A stretch of DNA of 36,178 bases from Thermoanaerobaculia bacterium. Lineage in GTDB: Bacteria; Acidobacteriota; Thermoanaerobaculia; Gp7-AA8. Position numbers and translations under genes: made by a program. The stretch is taken from NCBI GenBank assembly GCA_023700825.1, contig JAMPYE010000003.1, positions 1-36,178 of the forward strand. Reading direction: 5' to 3'. Below, one piece after another: positions 1 through 9,063 of this stretch. Each line of letters starts with the position of its first letter. The first letter of the stretch is position 1. The notes under the pieces were generated by a model, which saw nothing but the letters and a program-made list of their open reading frames with translations, was not told the origin of the DNA and searched no databases.

Positions 1-1692
1 GACCCGTTCGGATTCATGCACGAGAATCCGCCCGACACGGCCTCGGTCGTCTGGGATCTCGACTACACCTGGAACGACTCGGCCTGGATGGAACGCCGTG
101 CGGCGTCGGCGCCGCTCAACGAGCCGATGTCGATCTACGAGATCCACCTCGGGTCGTGGAGGCGCGTGCCGGAGGAAGGGGAGCGGTTCCTGACCTACCG
201 CGAGCTCGCCGAAGCGCTCCCCGCCTACGTGAAGCAGATGGGGTTCACGCACGTCGAGTTCATGCCGGTCATGGAGCATCCTTTCTACGGGTCGTGGGGC
301 TACCAGGCGACCGGTTTCTTCGCGCCGACGAGCCGCTTCGGCACGCCGCAGGATCTGATGTACCTCGTCGACCGGCTCCACCAGGAAGGGATCGGCGTGA
401 TCCTCGACTGGGTGCCGTCGCACTTCCCGACCGACGGACACGCGCTGGCCTACTTCGACGGCACGCACCTGTTCGAGCCGGCCGATCCGCGGCGCGGTTT
501 CCATCCCGACTGGAAGAGCATGATCTTCGACTACGGCCGGCCCGAGGTCTGCTCGTTCCTCACGAGCAGCGCGGTCCACTGGCTCGAGAATTTCCACGCC
601 GACGTCCTGCGCGTCGACGCCGTGGCGTCGATGCTGTATCTCGACTACTCGCGCCCCGCGGGGCAATGGATCCCCAACAAGTACGGCGGACGGGAGTACC
701 TCGAGGCGATCACGTTCCTCCGGAAGCTGAACGAGGCCGTCTACGCCGAGATCCCCGGCGCGCAGACGATCGCCGAGGAGTCGACGGCGTGGCCGCACGT
801 GTCGAAGCCGACCTACGTCGGCGGGCTCGGGTTCGGCTTCAAGTGGGACATGGGCTGGATGCACGACACGCTGAAGTACATGGCGGAAGACCCGATCGCC
901 CGCAAGTATCACCACAGCAAGCTGACCTTCAGGCAGATCTACGCGACGAGCGAGAACTTCGTGCTGTCGCTCTCGCACGACGAGGTCGTGCACATGAAGG
1001 GGTCGCTGCTCGGCAAGATGCCGGGTGACAAGTGGAAGAAGCTCGCGAACCTGCGCCTGCTCTACTCGTGGATGTACGCGCAGTCGGGCAAGAAACTCCT
1101 CTTCATGGGCAGCGAGATCGCTCAGTCGCGCGAGTGGAACCACGACGAGAGTCTCGACTGGCATCTGCTCGAGGATCCGGGTCACGCCGGCGTCCAGCGA
1201 TTCGTGCAGGATCTGAACGCGCTCTACCGCTCGCAACGCGCGCTGTGGGAGATGGACACGCTGCCGCAGGGCTTCGAATGGATCGACTGCAACGACTGGG
1301 AGCAGAGCATCGTAGCGGTGATGCGCCGCGGGGAGACGCAGGGCGAGGAGATCATCGCGGTGCTGAACTTCACGCCGGTCGTCCGCTACGACTACCGGGT
1401 CGGCGCGCCTCGCGCCGGAACGTGGACAGAAATCCTCAACAGCGACGCCGACACCTACGGCGGCAGCGGCATCGGGAACATGGGATCCGTCGTCGCGACC
1501 GAGCAGGCGCATCACGGGCGGCCGGCGTCGATGAGCGTGACGCTTCCGCCGCTCGGCGCCGTGTTCTTCAGAAATTTCGAGCCGATGCCGGAGGATGAGC
1601 GGGGACCGTTCGGACCCTCGTCGGAAGGCGGGCCGGAAGCTCCGGCGAGGCCGGCGAAGAGAGGGGCGAAGAAACCCTCGAAGAAGAAGTAG
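1..1692 (+). CDS. glgB: 1,4-alpha-glucan branching enzyme, 5' truncated by window edge
   Basis: Forms alpha-1,6 branches in glycogen by cutting and re-joining alpha-1,4 glucan chains; a cytoplasmic GH13 enzyme. The frame is open from base 1 (D-P-F-G-F before the first Met at 16), so the N-terminal part lies outside the window; 563 residues are visible against roughly 630-730 for the family. Seen: the EIHLGSWRR entry to the catalytic barrel, LRVDAV with the nucleophile Asp (codon 616-618), the IAEEST motif with the acid/base Glu (near 775-780), and LSHDEVVH followed by KMPGD. A beta-sheet C-terminal domain ends near 1590 and is followed by a Pro/Ala/Lys-rich tail ending in PSKKK, which is not typical of the family. 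The next gene starts within about 30 bases and is probably co-transcribed. Confidence 0.95.
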   Translation, partial: DPFGFMHENPPDTASVVWDLDYTWNDSAWMERRAASAPLNEPMSIYEIHLGSWRRVPEEGERFLTYRELAEALPAYVKQMGFTHVEFMPVMEHPFYGSWGYQATGFFAPTSRFGTPQDLMYLVDRLHQEGIGVILDWVPSHFPTDGHALAYFDGTHLFEPADPRRGFHPDWKSMIFDYGRPEVCSFLTSSAVHWLENFHADVLRVDAVASMLYLDYSRPAGQWIPNKYGGREYLEAITFLRKLNEAVYAEIPGAQTIAEESTAWPHVSKPTYVGGLGFGFKWDMGWMHDTLKYMAEDPIARKYHHSKLTFRQIYATSENFVLSLSHDEVVHMKGSLLGKMPGDKWKKLANLRLLYSWMYAQSGKKLLFMGSEIAQSREWNHDESLDWHLLEDPGHAGVQRFVQDLNALYRSQRALWEMDTLPQGFEWIDCNDWEQSIVAVMRRGETQGEEIIAVLNFTPVVRYDYRVGAPRAGTWTEILNSDADTYGGSGIGNMGSVVATEQAHHGRPASMSVTLPPLGAVFFRNFEPMPEDERGPFGPSSEGGPEAPARPAKRGAKKPSKKK

Positions 1693-1696
1693 GAGG
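1691..1696 (+). promoter_or_regulatory. Strong Shine-Dalgarno AGGAGG overlapping the glgB stop
   Basis: AGGAGG overlaps the glgB TAG and lies 6 bases before an in-frame GTG at 1703. A second purine run (GGGAG, 1708-1712) lies 8 bases before the ATG at 1721. Both starts are therefore plausible for the flavin reductase gene. Confidence 0.5.
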
Positions 1697-1720
1697 CGAC
1701 AGGTGAAGGGAGACCTCGTG

Positions 1721-2191
1721 ATGGCGATCGACGCGAGCGGGTTCAAGAAGGCGATGAGCCGCTGGGTGAGCGGGGTCACGGTCGTGACCGCCGAGCACAA
1801 CAGCGTCCGGCACGGAATGACAGTCAGCTCGTTCTCTTCCGTGTCGCTCGACCCGCCGCTCGTACTGATTTGCATCGGCAAGGCGGCGCCGACGCACGAC
1901 ACGATCCGGAAGGGTGAAAGGTTCGTCGTCAACGTTCTCGCCGAAGGCCAGGAGGCAATCTCGATCCGCTTCGCAACGAAGCACGACGACCGTTTCGAGG
2001 GCGTCGCGGTGCACGACGGCCAGCTCGGTGTGCCGATGATCGACGGTTGTGTTGCGTCGATCGAGTGCCGACTCTTCGAGACGCTGCCCGGCGGCGACCA
2101 TACGATCTTCGTCGGCGAGGTGGTCAACGCAGAGCTCGCTGACGGATCCCCGCTGCTTTACTTCCAGGGCGGTCACCGGAAGATGGCGTAG
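1721..2191 (+). CDS. Flavin reductase-like (HpaC/FMN-binding split barrel) protein
   Basis: Likely binds FMN and serves as an NAD(P)H:flavin reductase that feeds reduced flavin to a partner; the partner is not in the window. The 156-residue protein has the family hallmarks: an N-terminal F-K-K-A-M-S-R-W-V-S-G-V-T-V-V-T start, G-M-T-V-S-S-F-S-S-V-S-L-D-P-P-L near residue 35, and a C-terminal G-E-V-V followed by LLYFQGG. The ATG at 1721 was chosen because this type of domain normally begins close to the Phe-x-x-A-x-x-x-W/F motif; GTG 1703, with the better ribosome site, would add six residues. It follows glgB closely and ends at a strong terminator. Pairing with a glycogen gene is unusual and may only reflect transcription. 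Confidence 0.88.
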   Translation: MAIDASGFKKAMSRWVSGVTVVTAEHNSVRHGMTVSSFSSVSLDPPLVLICIGKAAPTHDTIRKGERFVVNVLAEGQEAISIRFATKHDDRFEGVAVHDGQLGVPMIDGCVASIECRLFETLPGGDHTIFVGEVVNAELADGSPLLYFQGGHRKMA

Positions 2192-2219
2192 CTACGAGCC
2201 TTGCGATCAGCACGCTCAC

Positions 2220-2249
2220 GGGCGACCCATCGGGTCGCCTGTTTTTCTT
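2220..2249 (+). terminator. Rho-independent terminator after the flavin reductase gene
   Basis: A perfect 8-bp stem GGCGACCC / GGGTCGCC (2221-2228 with 2232-2239) closes a 3-base loop and is followed by G then TTTTT. There is no A-run on the left flank, so it should stop only rightward transcription. Confidence 0.9.
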
Positions 2250-2273
2250 GCCGATGTGAGGCAGAGGCTGCCG

Positions 2274-3158
2274 TTACTTCGGGTCGCGCTGTTTTTCGAG
2301 GCTCTTCTCGAACGCCTGGCGCCAGTAGTCGACGAACTCACGGAACTCGTCCGGCGAGACGAACGGGTTCTCCGTCCCTCCGGCCCTTAGCGCGGCCGCC
2401 TTCTTCGCGAGATCGAAGAACGACCCGTGCGTCGAGAGGAAGATATCGGGCGTCGGGCGGGCCGGATCCGCAAGGTTCCCGAGGCGCTCGAACGTCGCGC
2501 GGTAGTCGTCGACGATTTCCGGATACGAATCGTTGCGGGCCAGCTTGTAGCCTGGCGCAGAGAGGCTCGGCGCAAATACGACGAGAAACTCCCGGTCTCC
2601 CTCGCGGACGCGAGTCGTCCACGTAGTGTTGCCCTTCGTGTGCCCCGGAGTCAGGTACGCGACGAGCGTCGTGCCGCCGGGCGCGAATCCGCCCAGCGTC
2701 ACTCCCTGGCCGTCCAGGAGAATCACGTCGGCGGTGACTGGCGGGTACGCCGCGTCGTCGCCGAATGCGAAGTCGTCGCGCCCGCCGCGCGCGGCGAGCT
2801 CGGCGTCGGCCTTCGAGAGGTAGAGCCGCGCGCCGGTCTTCGCCTTGATCGCGGCGAGCCCGCCCGCATGATCGACGTGGGCGTGGCTGTTCAGCAGGAC
2901 CCGGATCTTCTTCGGGTCGAAGCCGAGCTTTTCGATGTTGCCGAGAATCAACTCCACGTTCTCCTCGAGCGGCGCATCGAGGAGGAAATACCCCTCGGGG
3001 GTCACGATGAGCCACGACGAGAGCTCCGCCGTCCCGACGTAGTAGATGTTGCCGGCAACCCGGAACGGCTCCACGGGGGTGGTCCAACTCTCGGGAATGT
3101 CCATCGCCGCGGCCGGGACGGCGAGGAGAGCCAGGAGCAGCAGTGACTGAAGTTTCAC
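2274..3158 (-). CDS. Exported metallo-beta-lactamase-fold hydrolase, subclass B3-like
   Basis: A zinc-dependent hydrolase of the metallo-beta-lactamase fold, closest in motif pattern to subclass B3; actual beta-lactam hydrolysis is unproven. From a GTG start at 3158 the protein is 294 residues with a signal peptide ([17 protein letters not shown], then MDIPESW). Metal ligands are visible: [10 protein letters not shown] (the HxHxDH motif), TPGHTKG (third His) and STHGSFFDL (last His). The GTG was preferred over upstream ATGs because AGGAGG on the minus strand (3168-3173) lies 9 bases before it and it puts the signal peptide at the N-terminus. The gene is divergent from moaA and convergent with the flavin reductase. 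Many B3-like proteins in environmental genomes act on other substrates, including lactones. Confidence 0.87.
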   Translation of the reverse strand: MKLQSLLLLALLAVPAAAMDIPESWTTPVEPFRVAGNIYYVGTAELSSWLIVTPEGYFLLDAPLEENVELILGNIEKLGFDPKKIRVLLNSHAHVDHAGGLAAIKAKTGARLYLSKADAELAARGGRDDFAFGDDAAYPPVTADVILLDGQGVTLGGFAPGGTTLVAYLTPGHTKGNTTWTTRVREGDREFLVVFAPSLSAPGYKLARNDSYPEIVDDYRATFERLGNLADPARPTPDIFLSTHGSFFDLAKKAAALRAGGTENPFVSPDEFREFVDYWRQAFEKSLEKQRDPK

Positions 3159-3296
3159 GTCGTTCGTCCTCCTGCATGGGATCATCCGTGGTGGAAATGG
3201 CAAAAAGATGACGGAACGGAGGCATTCGCAGGGCTTCGCGACGCCCCGCCGAGACTACCGGAATTCCGCGATCGACGGCCCGGATTTCAACGACCG

Positions 3297-4307
3297 ATGA
3301 CCCCTGTGGACACGCTTGGAAGGCCGCTGCGCGACCTGCGCATCTCGGTGACCGACCGATGCAACTTCCGCTGCGTCTACTGCATGCCGAAGGAGGTCTT
3401 CGGCCGCGACTTCAAGTTTCTCGACCGCTCGCAGATTCTCACGTTCGAGGAGATCGCGCGGCTCGCGGGAGTCTTCGTCGGCCTGGGCGTGGAGAAGATC
3501 CGGATCACGGGCGGCGAGCCGCTCGTCCGCCGCGACATCGAGGAGCTCGTCGGCCAGCTCTCTCGCGTACCCGGCCTCCACGACCTCACACTGACGACCA
3601 ACGGCTCCCTGCTCAGCCGCGCAAAGGCGCAGGCGCTGAGCGATGCCGGCCTCCGTCGCATCACCATCAGCCTCGACTCGCTCGACGACGAAGTGTTCAG
3701 GGTGATGAACGACGTGAAGTTCCCGGTTTCGGTCGTGCTCGACGCGATCGACTCCGCGCTTGCGGCCGGGCTCACCCCCGTCAAGGTCGACACCGTCGTC
3801 CGCCGCGGAATGAACGAGGCGGGCATCGCCGATCTCGCCGGACGTTTCCGAGGAACCGGCGTGATCGTCCGCTTCATCGAGTACATGGACGTCGGGAACA
3901 CGAACGGCTGGCGCATGGACGACGTCGTGCCGGCCTCCGAGGTCGTCGCCCGCATCGCGGAGCGCTGGCCGCTCGAGCCGGTGGACGCGAACTACTTCGG
4001 GGAGGTTGCCGAGCGGTGGCGCTACGCTGACGGCGCGGGCGAGATCGGCATCATCTCCTCGGTGACGCGCCCGTTCTGCGCGAGCTGTACCCGCGCCCGG
4101 CTTTCCGCCGAGGGAAAGCTGTACACGTGCCTCTTCGCGTCGAAAGGGGAGGATCTTCGCGCTCTCCTGCGAGGGGGAGCGAGCGACGACGCGATCGCGG
4201 CCCGCCTCTCGGTGGTCTGGGGCGCACGCGACGACCGCTATTCGGAGATCCGCACTTCGAACACCCCGCGCGGGCCGAAAGTAGAGATGTCGCACATCGG
4301 CGGGTGA
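3297..4307 (+). CDS. moaA: GTP 3',8-cyclase, molybdenum cofactor biosynthesis
   Basis: Radical SAM enzyme that converts GTP to 3',8-cyclo-GTP, the first step of molybdopterin synthesis, in the cytoplasm. At 336 residues it is full length. Seen: the radical-SAM CNFRCVYC motif (C22, C26, C29) for the first [4Fe-4S] cluster; ITGGEPLVR for SAM binding; the C-terminal cluster ligands C261, C264 and C278 (FCASC...LYTC); and the family's double glycine at the extreme C-terminus (SHIGG). The ATG at 3297 gives the expected N-terminus (D[17 protein letters not shown]). No other moa gene is adjacent. fdhD at 11.8-12.7 kb is the only other molybdenum-enzyme maturation gene visible. Confidence 0.97.
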   Translation: MTPVDTLGRPLRDLRISVTDRCNFRCVYCMPKEVFGRDFKFLDRSQILTFEEIARLAGVFVGLGVEKIRITGGEPLVRRDIEELVGQLSRVPGLHDLTLTTNGSLLSRAKAQALSDAGLRRITISLDSLDDEVFRVMNDVKFPVSVVLDAIDSALAAGLTPVKVDTVVRRGMNEAGIADLAGRFRGTGVIVRFIEYMDVGNTNGWRMDDVVPASEVVARIAERWPLEPVDANYFGEVAERWRYADGAGEIGIISSVTRPFCASCTRARLSAEGKLYTCLFASKGEDLRALLRGGASDDAIAARLSVVWGARDDRYSEIRTSNTPRGPKVEMSHIGG

Positions 4308-4351
4308 GCCTCGGGCTCCGCTCCTGCAACCTTTTCGCCCCGTTCCCGTTA

Positions 4352-4369
4352 TTGCTCCACAGGGAGCAA
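4352..4369 (+). promoter_or_regulatory. Hairpin that would mask the ribosome-binding site of the next gene
   Basis: TTGCTCC (4352-4358) can pair perfectly with GGAGCAA (4363-4369) around an ACAG loop. The 3' arm contains most of the Shine-Dalgarno AGGGAG (4361-4366) of the gene starting at 4374. Formation of this stem in mRNA would hide the ribosome site. No U-tract follows, so it is not a terminator. Confidence 0.45.
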
Positions 4370-4373
4370 CGCC

Positions 4374-4916
4374 ATGAAAAGCTGGGGACGAATCGCACTG
4401 CTGGTCGCACTCGCTGCCTCCGCGGCGCCGGCGGCAAGAGCCTCGGATCTCTGGCTCCACATTCGCGTTGCGGAGACCGGTGCGCATCCCACCACGGTCA
4501 AGGTCAACGTGCCCTTCTCTTTGGTCCAGCGTGCGGCGCCGCTCATCGAGGACGCCCGGATCGACGACGGGGAGATCGCATGGAACGGCGACCACGTCGA
4601 GATCGCCGAGTTGAGAGAGACGTGGCGTGCGCTACGCTCGGGATCGAACCGTGTGACGAAGGACGGAGTGACGTGGGAGCTCACGGGCAAGGGTGCGTCT
4701 GAGGCGCTCGTCGTTCGAGAGACGAAGGGCTCCGGCGCCGTCGAAATGCGCATCCCCGCGGCGCTCGTCGACGCGCTGCTCGCCGATGGTCGCCAGCTCG
4801 ATCTCGTCGCGGCGGTCGACGCGATCTCTCGCCTCGGGTCGGGTGAGCTCGTCGCCGTCGACGAGGACGGAACCCGGGTGCGCATCTGGGTCGACAGGAC
4901 CCCGGAAGCGGAGTGA
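4374..4916 (+). CDS. Exported protein of unknown function, 180 residues
   Basis: Not recognised as a named family. It has a clear signal peptide (K near the start, LLVALAASAAPAARAS, mature start near DLWLHI) and so is predicted periplasmic or secreted. The mature part has two similar beta-rich modules: near residues 25-55, I-R-V-A-E with V-K-V-N-V-P-x-S-L-V, and near 120-178, V-E-M-R-I-P-A-A-L-V-D followed by G-S-G-E-L-V-A-V-D-E-D-G and R-I-W-V-D. The next gene repeats the same pattern, suggesting a diverged tandem pair. Start ATG 4374 is preceded by AGGGAG at 7 bases, which lies in a possible hairpin. The two genes are 9 bases apart and probably form an operon. No function is assigned. Confidence 0.75.
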   Translation: MKSWGRIALLVALAASAAPAARASDLWLHIRVAETGAHPTTVKVNVPFSLVQRAAPLIEDARIDDGEIAWNGDHVEIAELRETWRALRSGSNRVTKDGVTWELTGKGASEALVVRETKGSGAVEMRIPAALVDALLADGRQLDLVAAVDAISRLGSGELVAVDEDGTRVRIWVDRTPEAE

Positions 4917-4925
4917 GGTGACACC

Positions 4926-5393
4926 ATGACGAAAACCCACAAGATCCTGATCGGAATCGCCGCCGGCGTTTGCCTGATGTTCGGCAGCATCGCGTACGCG
5001 GTGCACCACGTGGTGACGAGCCAGGGTGTCGTGTCGATCGACGTGGTGGAGAAGTTTCCCGGCGGCGCGCGGGTGAAGATCCTGGTGCCGGGTGCGCTCG
5101 TGAACTTCTGCCTGTCCTTCCTGCCGATCGCGATTCCTCAAGACGAGCGCGAGAGGCTGCAGGAGGAGCTCGCACGTTACGAGCCGCTCCTCGCGGCCGT
5201 CGTCGACGAGCTGGAGCAGGCGCCCGACATGGTCTTCGTCGAAGTCGAGGACGGGAACGAGCACGTGACGATCGCCAAGCGAGACGGCCACATCGTGATC
5301 GACGTCGAGACCGACGAGGAGGACGTGCGGGTGGAAGTCCCGGTGGCCTCGGTGCGGGCGACGTGGCGCGGAGTGATCGCCCCGATTTCCTGA
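4926..5393 (+). CDS. Membrane-anchored or exported protein of unknown function, 155 residues
   Basis: Not recognised. The N-terminus (KTHKILIGIAAGVCLMFGS followed by IAYAVHH) is a signal peptide or single membrane anchor. The rest repeats the upstream protein's pattern: V-S-I-D-V-V-E with R-V-K-I-L-V-P-G-A-L-V near residues 35-60, then an acidic middle (ERERLQEELARYEPLL), then a beta-rich end, D-V-R-V-E-V-P-V-A-S-V. It starts 9 bases after the upstream stop, with GAGGTGA as its ribosome site, so both are likely made together. A role in envelope sensing or as a partner of the upstream protein is only inference. Confidence 0.72.
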   Translation: MTKTHKILIGIAAGVCLMFGSIAYAVHHVVTSQGVVSIDVVEKFPGGARVKILVPGALVNFCLSFLPIAIPQDERERLQEELARYEPLLAAVVDELEQAPDMVFVEVEDGNEHVTIAKRDGHIVIDVETDEEDVRVEVPVASVRATWRGVIAPIS

Positions 5394-5421
5394 ATCACAG
5401 CAGCCGACGCGATTCGCGGCG

Positions 5422-5427
5422 TACAAT
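5422..5427 (+). promoter_or_regulatory. Candidate -10 element upstream of the diguanylate cyclase gene
   Basis: TACAAT matches the sigma-70 -10 consensus at 5 of 6 positions and lies 54 bases before the proposed start at 5482. No convincing -35 element is seen at 16-18 bases. Confidence 0.3.
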
Positions 5428-5481
5428 ACGGCCGCGCGGAACGGGCCCATTCCGTGAGGGCCACCGCGTGAGGACGTGCCG

Positions 5482-7200
5482 GTGGCAACGCGGAAGAAAA
5501 GCAGCGCAGCCACGCCCGGAAAGCGGTCTTCCGGATCGCCTGGGGCGGGAGCGCGCGGTCGCAAACCGGGTCCCGACGAGGCGGATCTCGCGGTCCTCAA
5601 CGAGATCGCTCGCGTTGCCAGCCTCGACCTCGAGCTGCAGCCGACTCTTCAGAGAATCACCGACGCGCTTGCCCGCCACTTCGACTGGGACACGGTTGCC
5701 TGCGTGCTGGTCGAACAGGAGCGGAATCGCTTCGTCTGCATGGCGCTCACGAGCCGTCTCGCAATGGTCCCCGCGATCGGAGTCCATCATCCGCTTGGAA
5801 CCGGCATCATCGGCGAGGTGGCGAAGCGCGGCCGCGCGGTACTGCTGCGCGACGTCAGGCGGTCAAAGCGATACGTCGCATGGAGCGCGGAGGTTCGCTC
5901 GGAGCTCTGTGTTCCGGTCAGGCACCATGGGCGGGTCGTGGCGGCTCTCAACATCGAGAGTCGCCGCCTCGGCGCGTTCGACGGCCAGAAGGTGCTCCTC
6001 GAGACGATCGCCGAGCAGATCAGCGGAGCGATCGCCAACGCCCGACTCTTCGAGCAGGTGAGGGCGCGGGCCGCCCAACTCGAGATGATCGGAGAGATCT
6101 CCCGGCTCGCCCTCGACGCTGGCGAGTTGTCGGAACTGCTCGAGCGCGTCGTCGGCTTCGTGCAGCGGAACTTCCGCCTGACGGCGACCGCGATTCTCCT
6201 GCTCGACGAACGCGGCGAGAGATTCGAGATCGCGGCGCGGGCCGGGAACGCGCCACAGAACGAGAGGATCGGAGCCTCGTTCCCGCTCGTCGGCGTCGTC
6301 GGACGGGCGATGAGAACGGGGACGTCGCTCCTCGTGAGCGACGTTCGCAGCGATCCGGAATACGTGATGCTCCACCCCGAGGTCGTCGCGGAGCTCGTGG
6401 TCCCCTTCCGCTTCCGCGAGAAGGTACTCGGCGCGCTCAACCTCGAGAGCGACGACAGTGAGGTGTTCTCGGAGGAAACCGTCGCGTTTCTCCAGGCCCT
6501 CGCAAGCCAGATCGCGGGCGGCATCCACATGGCGCGGGTCAACCGCCGCCTGGCCGAGACGAATCGTCTCGTCGAGGAGCGGACGCGCGAGGTCGAGCAG
6601 GTCAATCAGGAGCTCCACCTCTCCAACCAGGTACTGCAACAGCTTTCGACGCACGACGGGCTCACCGGCGTGGCGAACCGGCGACAGTTCGACGAGATCC
6701 TCCTCGTCGAATGGAGGCGCGCGGCGCGGGTCGAGGGTCCGATCGCGCTCGTCATGGTCGACATCGACCAGTTCAAGGCGTTCAACGACACCTACGGGCA
6801 CCAGGCGGGCGACGACGCGCTGAAAGAGGTCGCATATGCGCTGCAGGACTCGGTGCAGCGGGCGGGTGAAGTCACCTCCCGTTATGGCGGCGACGAATTC
6901 GCGATCATCCTTCCGGGGATGCACATCGACGAAGCGGCCCGGCTCGCCGAGGACCTTCGCCAGGCAGTCGAAGGGCGCAAGATCCGTCACGCGAGCTCGA
7001 GCGTGTCCCGGTATGTCACTCTGAGTCTCGGTGTGGCATCGTTGCAGGCCGCGCGTGCGGGATCGGCCGCAGAGCTGGTCGCGGCCGCGGATCGGGCGCT
7101 CTACTCGGCCAAGTTCGCGGGCCGCAATCGCGTAGAAGTCGAAAAGGATCGCGGGCCGGATCGCAGGCTGTCGGTGATCGGCGGGGGGAAGGTCGAATGA
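5482..7200 (+). CDS. GAF-GAF-GGDEF diguanylate cyclase
   Basis: Predicted cytoplasmic enzyme making cyclic di-GMP from two GTP. The roughly 572-residue protein has a basic, low-complexity N-terminus, GAF domain 1 (about 35-195), GAF domain 2 (about 210-360, with GERFEIAARAG and VPFRFREKVLGALNLES), a short coiled coil (about 360-395) and a C-terminal GGDEF domain. The active-site loop is YGGDEF at 468-473, intact. The usual inhibitory-site motif RxxD five residues before GGDEF reads R-A-G-E here, so product inhibition may be weakened. GTG 5482 is preferred over GTG 5476 because GAGGA lies 7 bases before it. The gene overlaps the next by 4 bases (ATGA). GAF ligands cannot be deduced. Confidence 0.93.
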   Translation: MATRKKSSAATPGKRSSGSPGAGARGRKPGPDEADLAVLNEIARVASLDLELQPTLQRITDALARHFDWDTVACVLVEQERNRFVCMALTSRLAMVPAIGVHHPLGTGIIGEVAKRGRAVLLRDVRRSKRYVAWSAEVRSELCVPVRHHGRVVAALNIESRRLGAFDGQKVLLETIAEQISGAIANARLFEQVRARAAQLEMIGEISRLALDAGELSELLERVVGFVQRNFRLTATAILLLDERGERFEIAARAGNAPQNERIGASFPLVGVVGRAMRTGTSLLVSDVRSDPEYVMLHPEVVAELVVPFRFREKVLGALNLESDDSEVFSEETVAFLQALASQIAGGIHMARVNRRLAETNRLVEERTREVEQVNQELHLSNQVLQQLSTHDGLTGVANRRQFDEILLVEWRRAARVEGPIALVMVDIDQFKAFNDTYGHQAGDDALKEVAYALQDSVQRAGEVTSRYGGDEFAIILPGMHIDEAARLAEDLRQAVEGRKIRHASSSVSRYVTLSLGVASLQAARAGSAAELVAAADRALYSAKFAGRNRVEVEKDRGPDRRLSVIGGGKVE

Positions 7201-8945
7201 AGTTAGGCAGGTTGACAGGCTACGTTTCCGTGGTGCGGGCGCTTCTTTGCGCAGTAGTGGTGCTCGGTGTCGCGCTGCGAACGGAGGCCCAGGTGGACCG
7301 GGTCACCGGGAGATCATTCGCGACTCGCTCCGAGGTCATCGCGAAGCACGGGATGGCGGCCACCAGCCAGCCGCTCGCGACGCAGATCGCGATCGACATC
7401 CTGAAGAAGGGGGGCTCGGCGGTCGACGCTGCCATCGCAGCGAATGCGGCGCTCGGCCTCATGGAACCGACCGGCAGCGGCATCGGTGGCGATCTCTTCG
7501 CGATCGTGTGGGACGCGAAGAGCGGAAAGCTTCACGGACTCAACGCGTCGGGACGTTCCCCGAAGGCGCTCTCGTACGATCAGATGAAGGCCGAGCTCGA
7601 GAAACTGGGGCGCGGGACGATTCCGCCACACGGCGTGCTTCCGGTCTCCGTTCCCGGCGCCGTCGACGGCTGGTTCGAGCTGCATGCGAAGTTCGGCCGG
7701 CTGCCGATGAAGGACGTGCTCGCGCCGGCGATTGCCTACGCCGACGAGGGCTTTCCCGTCTCGGAGCTCATTGCCTACTACTGGCAACGAAGTGTGCCGG
7801 TGCTCTCGAAGCAGCCCGGGGGGTTCCGTGACACGTACTCGGTCAACGGAGCCGCGCCCGGCAAAGGCGACCTGTTCCGCAACCCCGATCTCGCGCGGGT
7901 GTACAGGCTTCTCGTCTCGAAGGGGCGCGACGGCTTCTATCGCGGCGAGACCGCGGAGCGCATCGACCGGTTTTTCCGCGAGAACGGCGGCTACCTCCGG
8001 CGCGAGGATCTCGAGGCGCACCGCTCGGAGTGGGTCGAGCCGGTAAGCGTCAACTATCGTGGCTACGACGTGTACGAGCTTCCGCCTAACACGCAGGGAA
8101 TCGCCGCGCTCCAGATGCTGCAGATCCTCGAGGCTTACGACCTTGCGTCGATGGGGTTCAACAGCCCCGAGGCGCTGCACCTGATGATCGAGGCGAAGAA
8201 GATCGCGTTCGAGGACAGGGCGCGTCATTACGCCGATCCCGACTTCTCGAGAATCCCGCTCGAAGGGCTCCTGTCCGACGAATACGCGGCGGAGAGGCGG
8301 AAGCTGATCGATCCGGCTCGCGCGCAGCGGCGTATCGCCTCGGGCAATCCGAAGATCGACGAGGGCGACACGATCTATCTCACGACGGCCGATCGCAACG
8401 GCAACATGGTTTCGCTCATCCAGAGCAACTATCGCGGGATGGGCTCGGGCATCGTCGTGCCGGGGCTGGGCTTCGGCTTCCAGGACCGCGGCGAGCTGTT
8501 CACGATGACGCCCGGGCACCCGAACGTCTACGCGCCTGGCAAGCGGCCGTTCCACACGATCATCCCGGCCTTCGTGACGAAGAACGGCGAGCCGTGGCTC
8601 AGCTTCGGACTGATGGGCGGCGCGATGCAGCCGCAGGGGCACGTGCAGATCGTCGTCAACCTGATCGACTTCGGGATGGGGCTTCAGGAGGCCGGTGACG
8701 CGGCGCGCTGGCAGCACGAGGGCTCCTCGGAACCGACTGGCGAAGAGATGACGGACGGTGGCTTCGTGTACGTCGAGTCAGGGGTGCCGTGGGAGGCCGT
8801 GCGTGCGCTGAAGGCGAAGGGGCACGACGTGCGCACCGACGTCGGCGGCTATGGCGGATACCAGGCGATCATGCGCGACGCGAAGCGCGGGGTGTACTTC
8901 GGGGCGTCGGAATCGCGGAAGGACGGACAGGCCGGCGGCTATTAG
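7197..8945 (+). CDS. ggt: Gamma-glutamyltransferase (gamma-glutamyl transpeptidase) family, exported
   Basis: N-terminal-nucleophile hydrolase that cleaves the gamma-glutamyl bond of glutathione and related compounds, after cutting itself into large and small subunits. The 582-residue protein has a signal peptide (residues about 12-31, ending TEAQ), the start of the large subunit (HGMAATSQPLATQIAIDILKKGG, then SAVDAAIA), SGIGGDLF, and the processing site. In G-D-T-I-Y-L-T-T-A-D, Thr392 (codon 8370-8372) aligns with the nucleophile Thr391 of E. coli GGT. The small subunit carries GLMGGAMQPQGHVQ, a pattern I associate with YwrD-type members rather than classical GGT. Start overlaps the cyclase stop by 4 bases with a purine-rich ribosome site, so the two are likely co-transcribed. 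Confidence 0.93.
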   Translation: MKLGRLTGYVSVVRALLCAVVVLGVALRTEAQVDRVTGRSFATRSEVIAKHGMAATSQPLATQIAIDILKKGGSAVDAAIAANAALGLMEPTGSGIGGDLFAIVWDAKSGKLHGLNASGRSPKALSYDQMKAELEKLGRGTIPPHGVLPVSVPGAVDGWFELHAKFGRLPMKDVLAPAIAYADEGFPVSELIAYYWQRSVPVLSKQPGGFRDTYSVNGAAPGKGDLFRNPDLARVYRLLVSKGRDGFYRGETAERIDRFFRENGGYLRREDLEAHRSEWVEPVSVNYRGYDVYELPPNTQGIAALQMLQILEAYDLASMGFNSPEALHLMIEAKKIAFEDRARHYADPDFSRIPLEGLLSDEYAAERRKLIDPARAQRRIASGNPKIDEGDTIYLTTADRNGNMVSLIQSNYRGMGSGIVVPGLGFGFQDRGELFTMTPGHPNVYAPGKRPFHTIIPAFVTKNGEPWLSFGLMGGAMQPQGHVQIVVNLIDFGMGLQEAGDAARWQHEGSSEPTGEEMTDGGFVYVESGVPWEAVRALKAKGHDVRTDVGGYGGYQAIMRDAKRGVYFGASESRKDGQAGGY

Positions 8946-8954
8946 CCCAATCGA

Positions 8955-9063
8955 GAATTGAGAATCGGGAATTGAGAAATGGCGGTCATCGCGGGGAGTT
9001 GAATCGATGATCGAAAACGGAGAGGTTTCGGTCTCTCAATTCTCGATTCCCACTTCTCAATTC
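8955..9063 (+). repeat. Imperfect inverted repeat spanning the convergent gene ends
   Basis: The left arm 8955-8978 (GAATTGAGAATCGGG and onward) and the reverse complement of the right arm 9040-9063 match at 21 of 24 positions. Each arm itself contains the subunit GAATTGAGAA. The right arm overlaps the last codons and stop of the minus-strand GGDEF-EAL gene. It could act as a two-way transcript end, although there is no clean T-run, or it could be a dispersed intergenic repeat. Confidence 0.6.

Noticed and set aside
2220-2249. Two-way terminator also serving the minus-strand metallo-beta-lactamase-fold gene
   Set aside because: No run of A lies left of the stem, so leftward transcripts would lack a U-tract.
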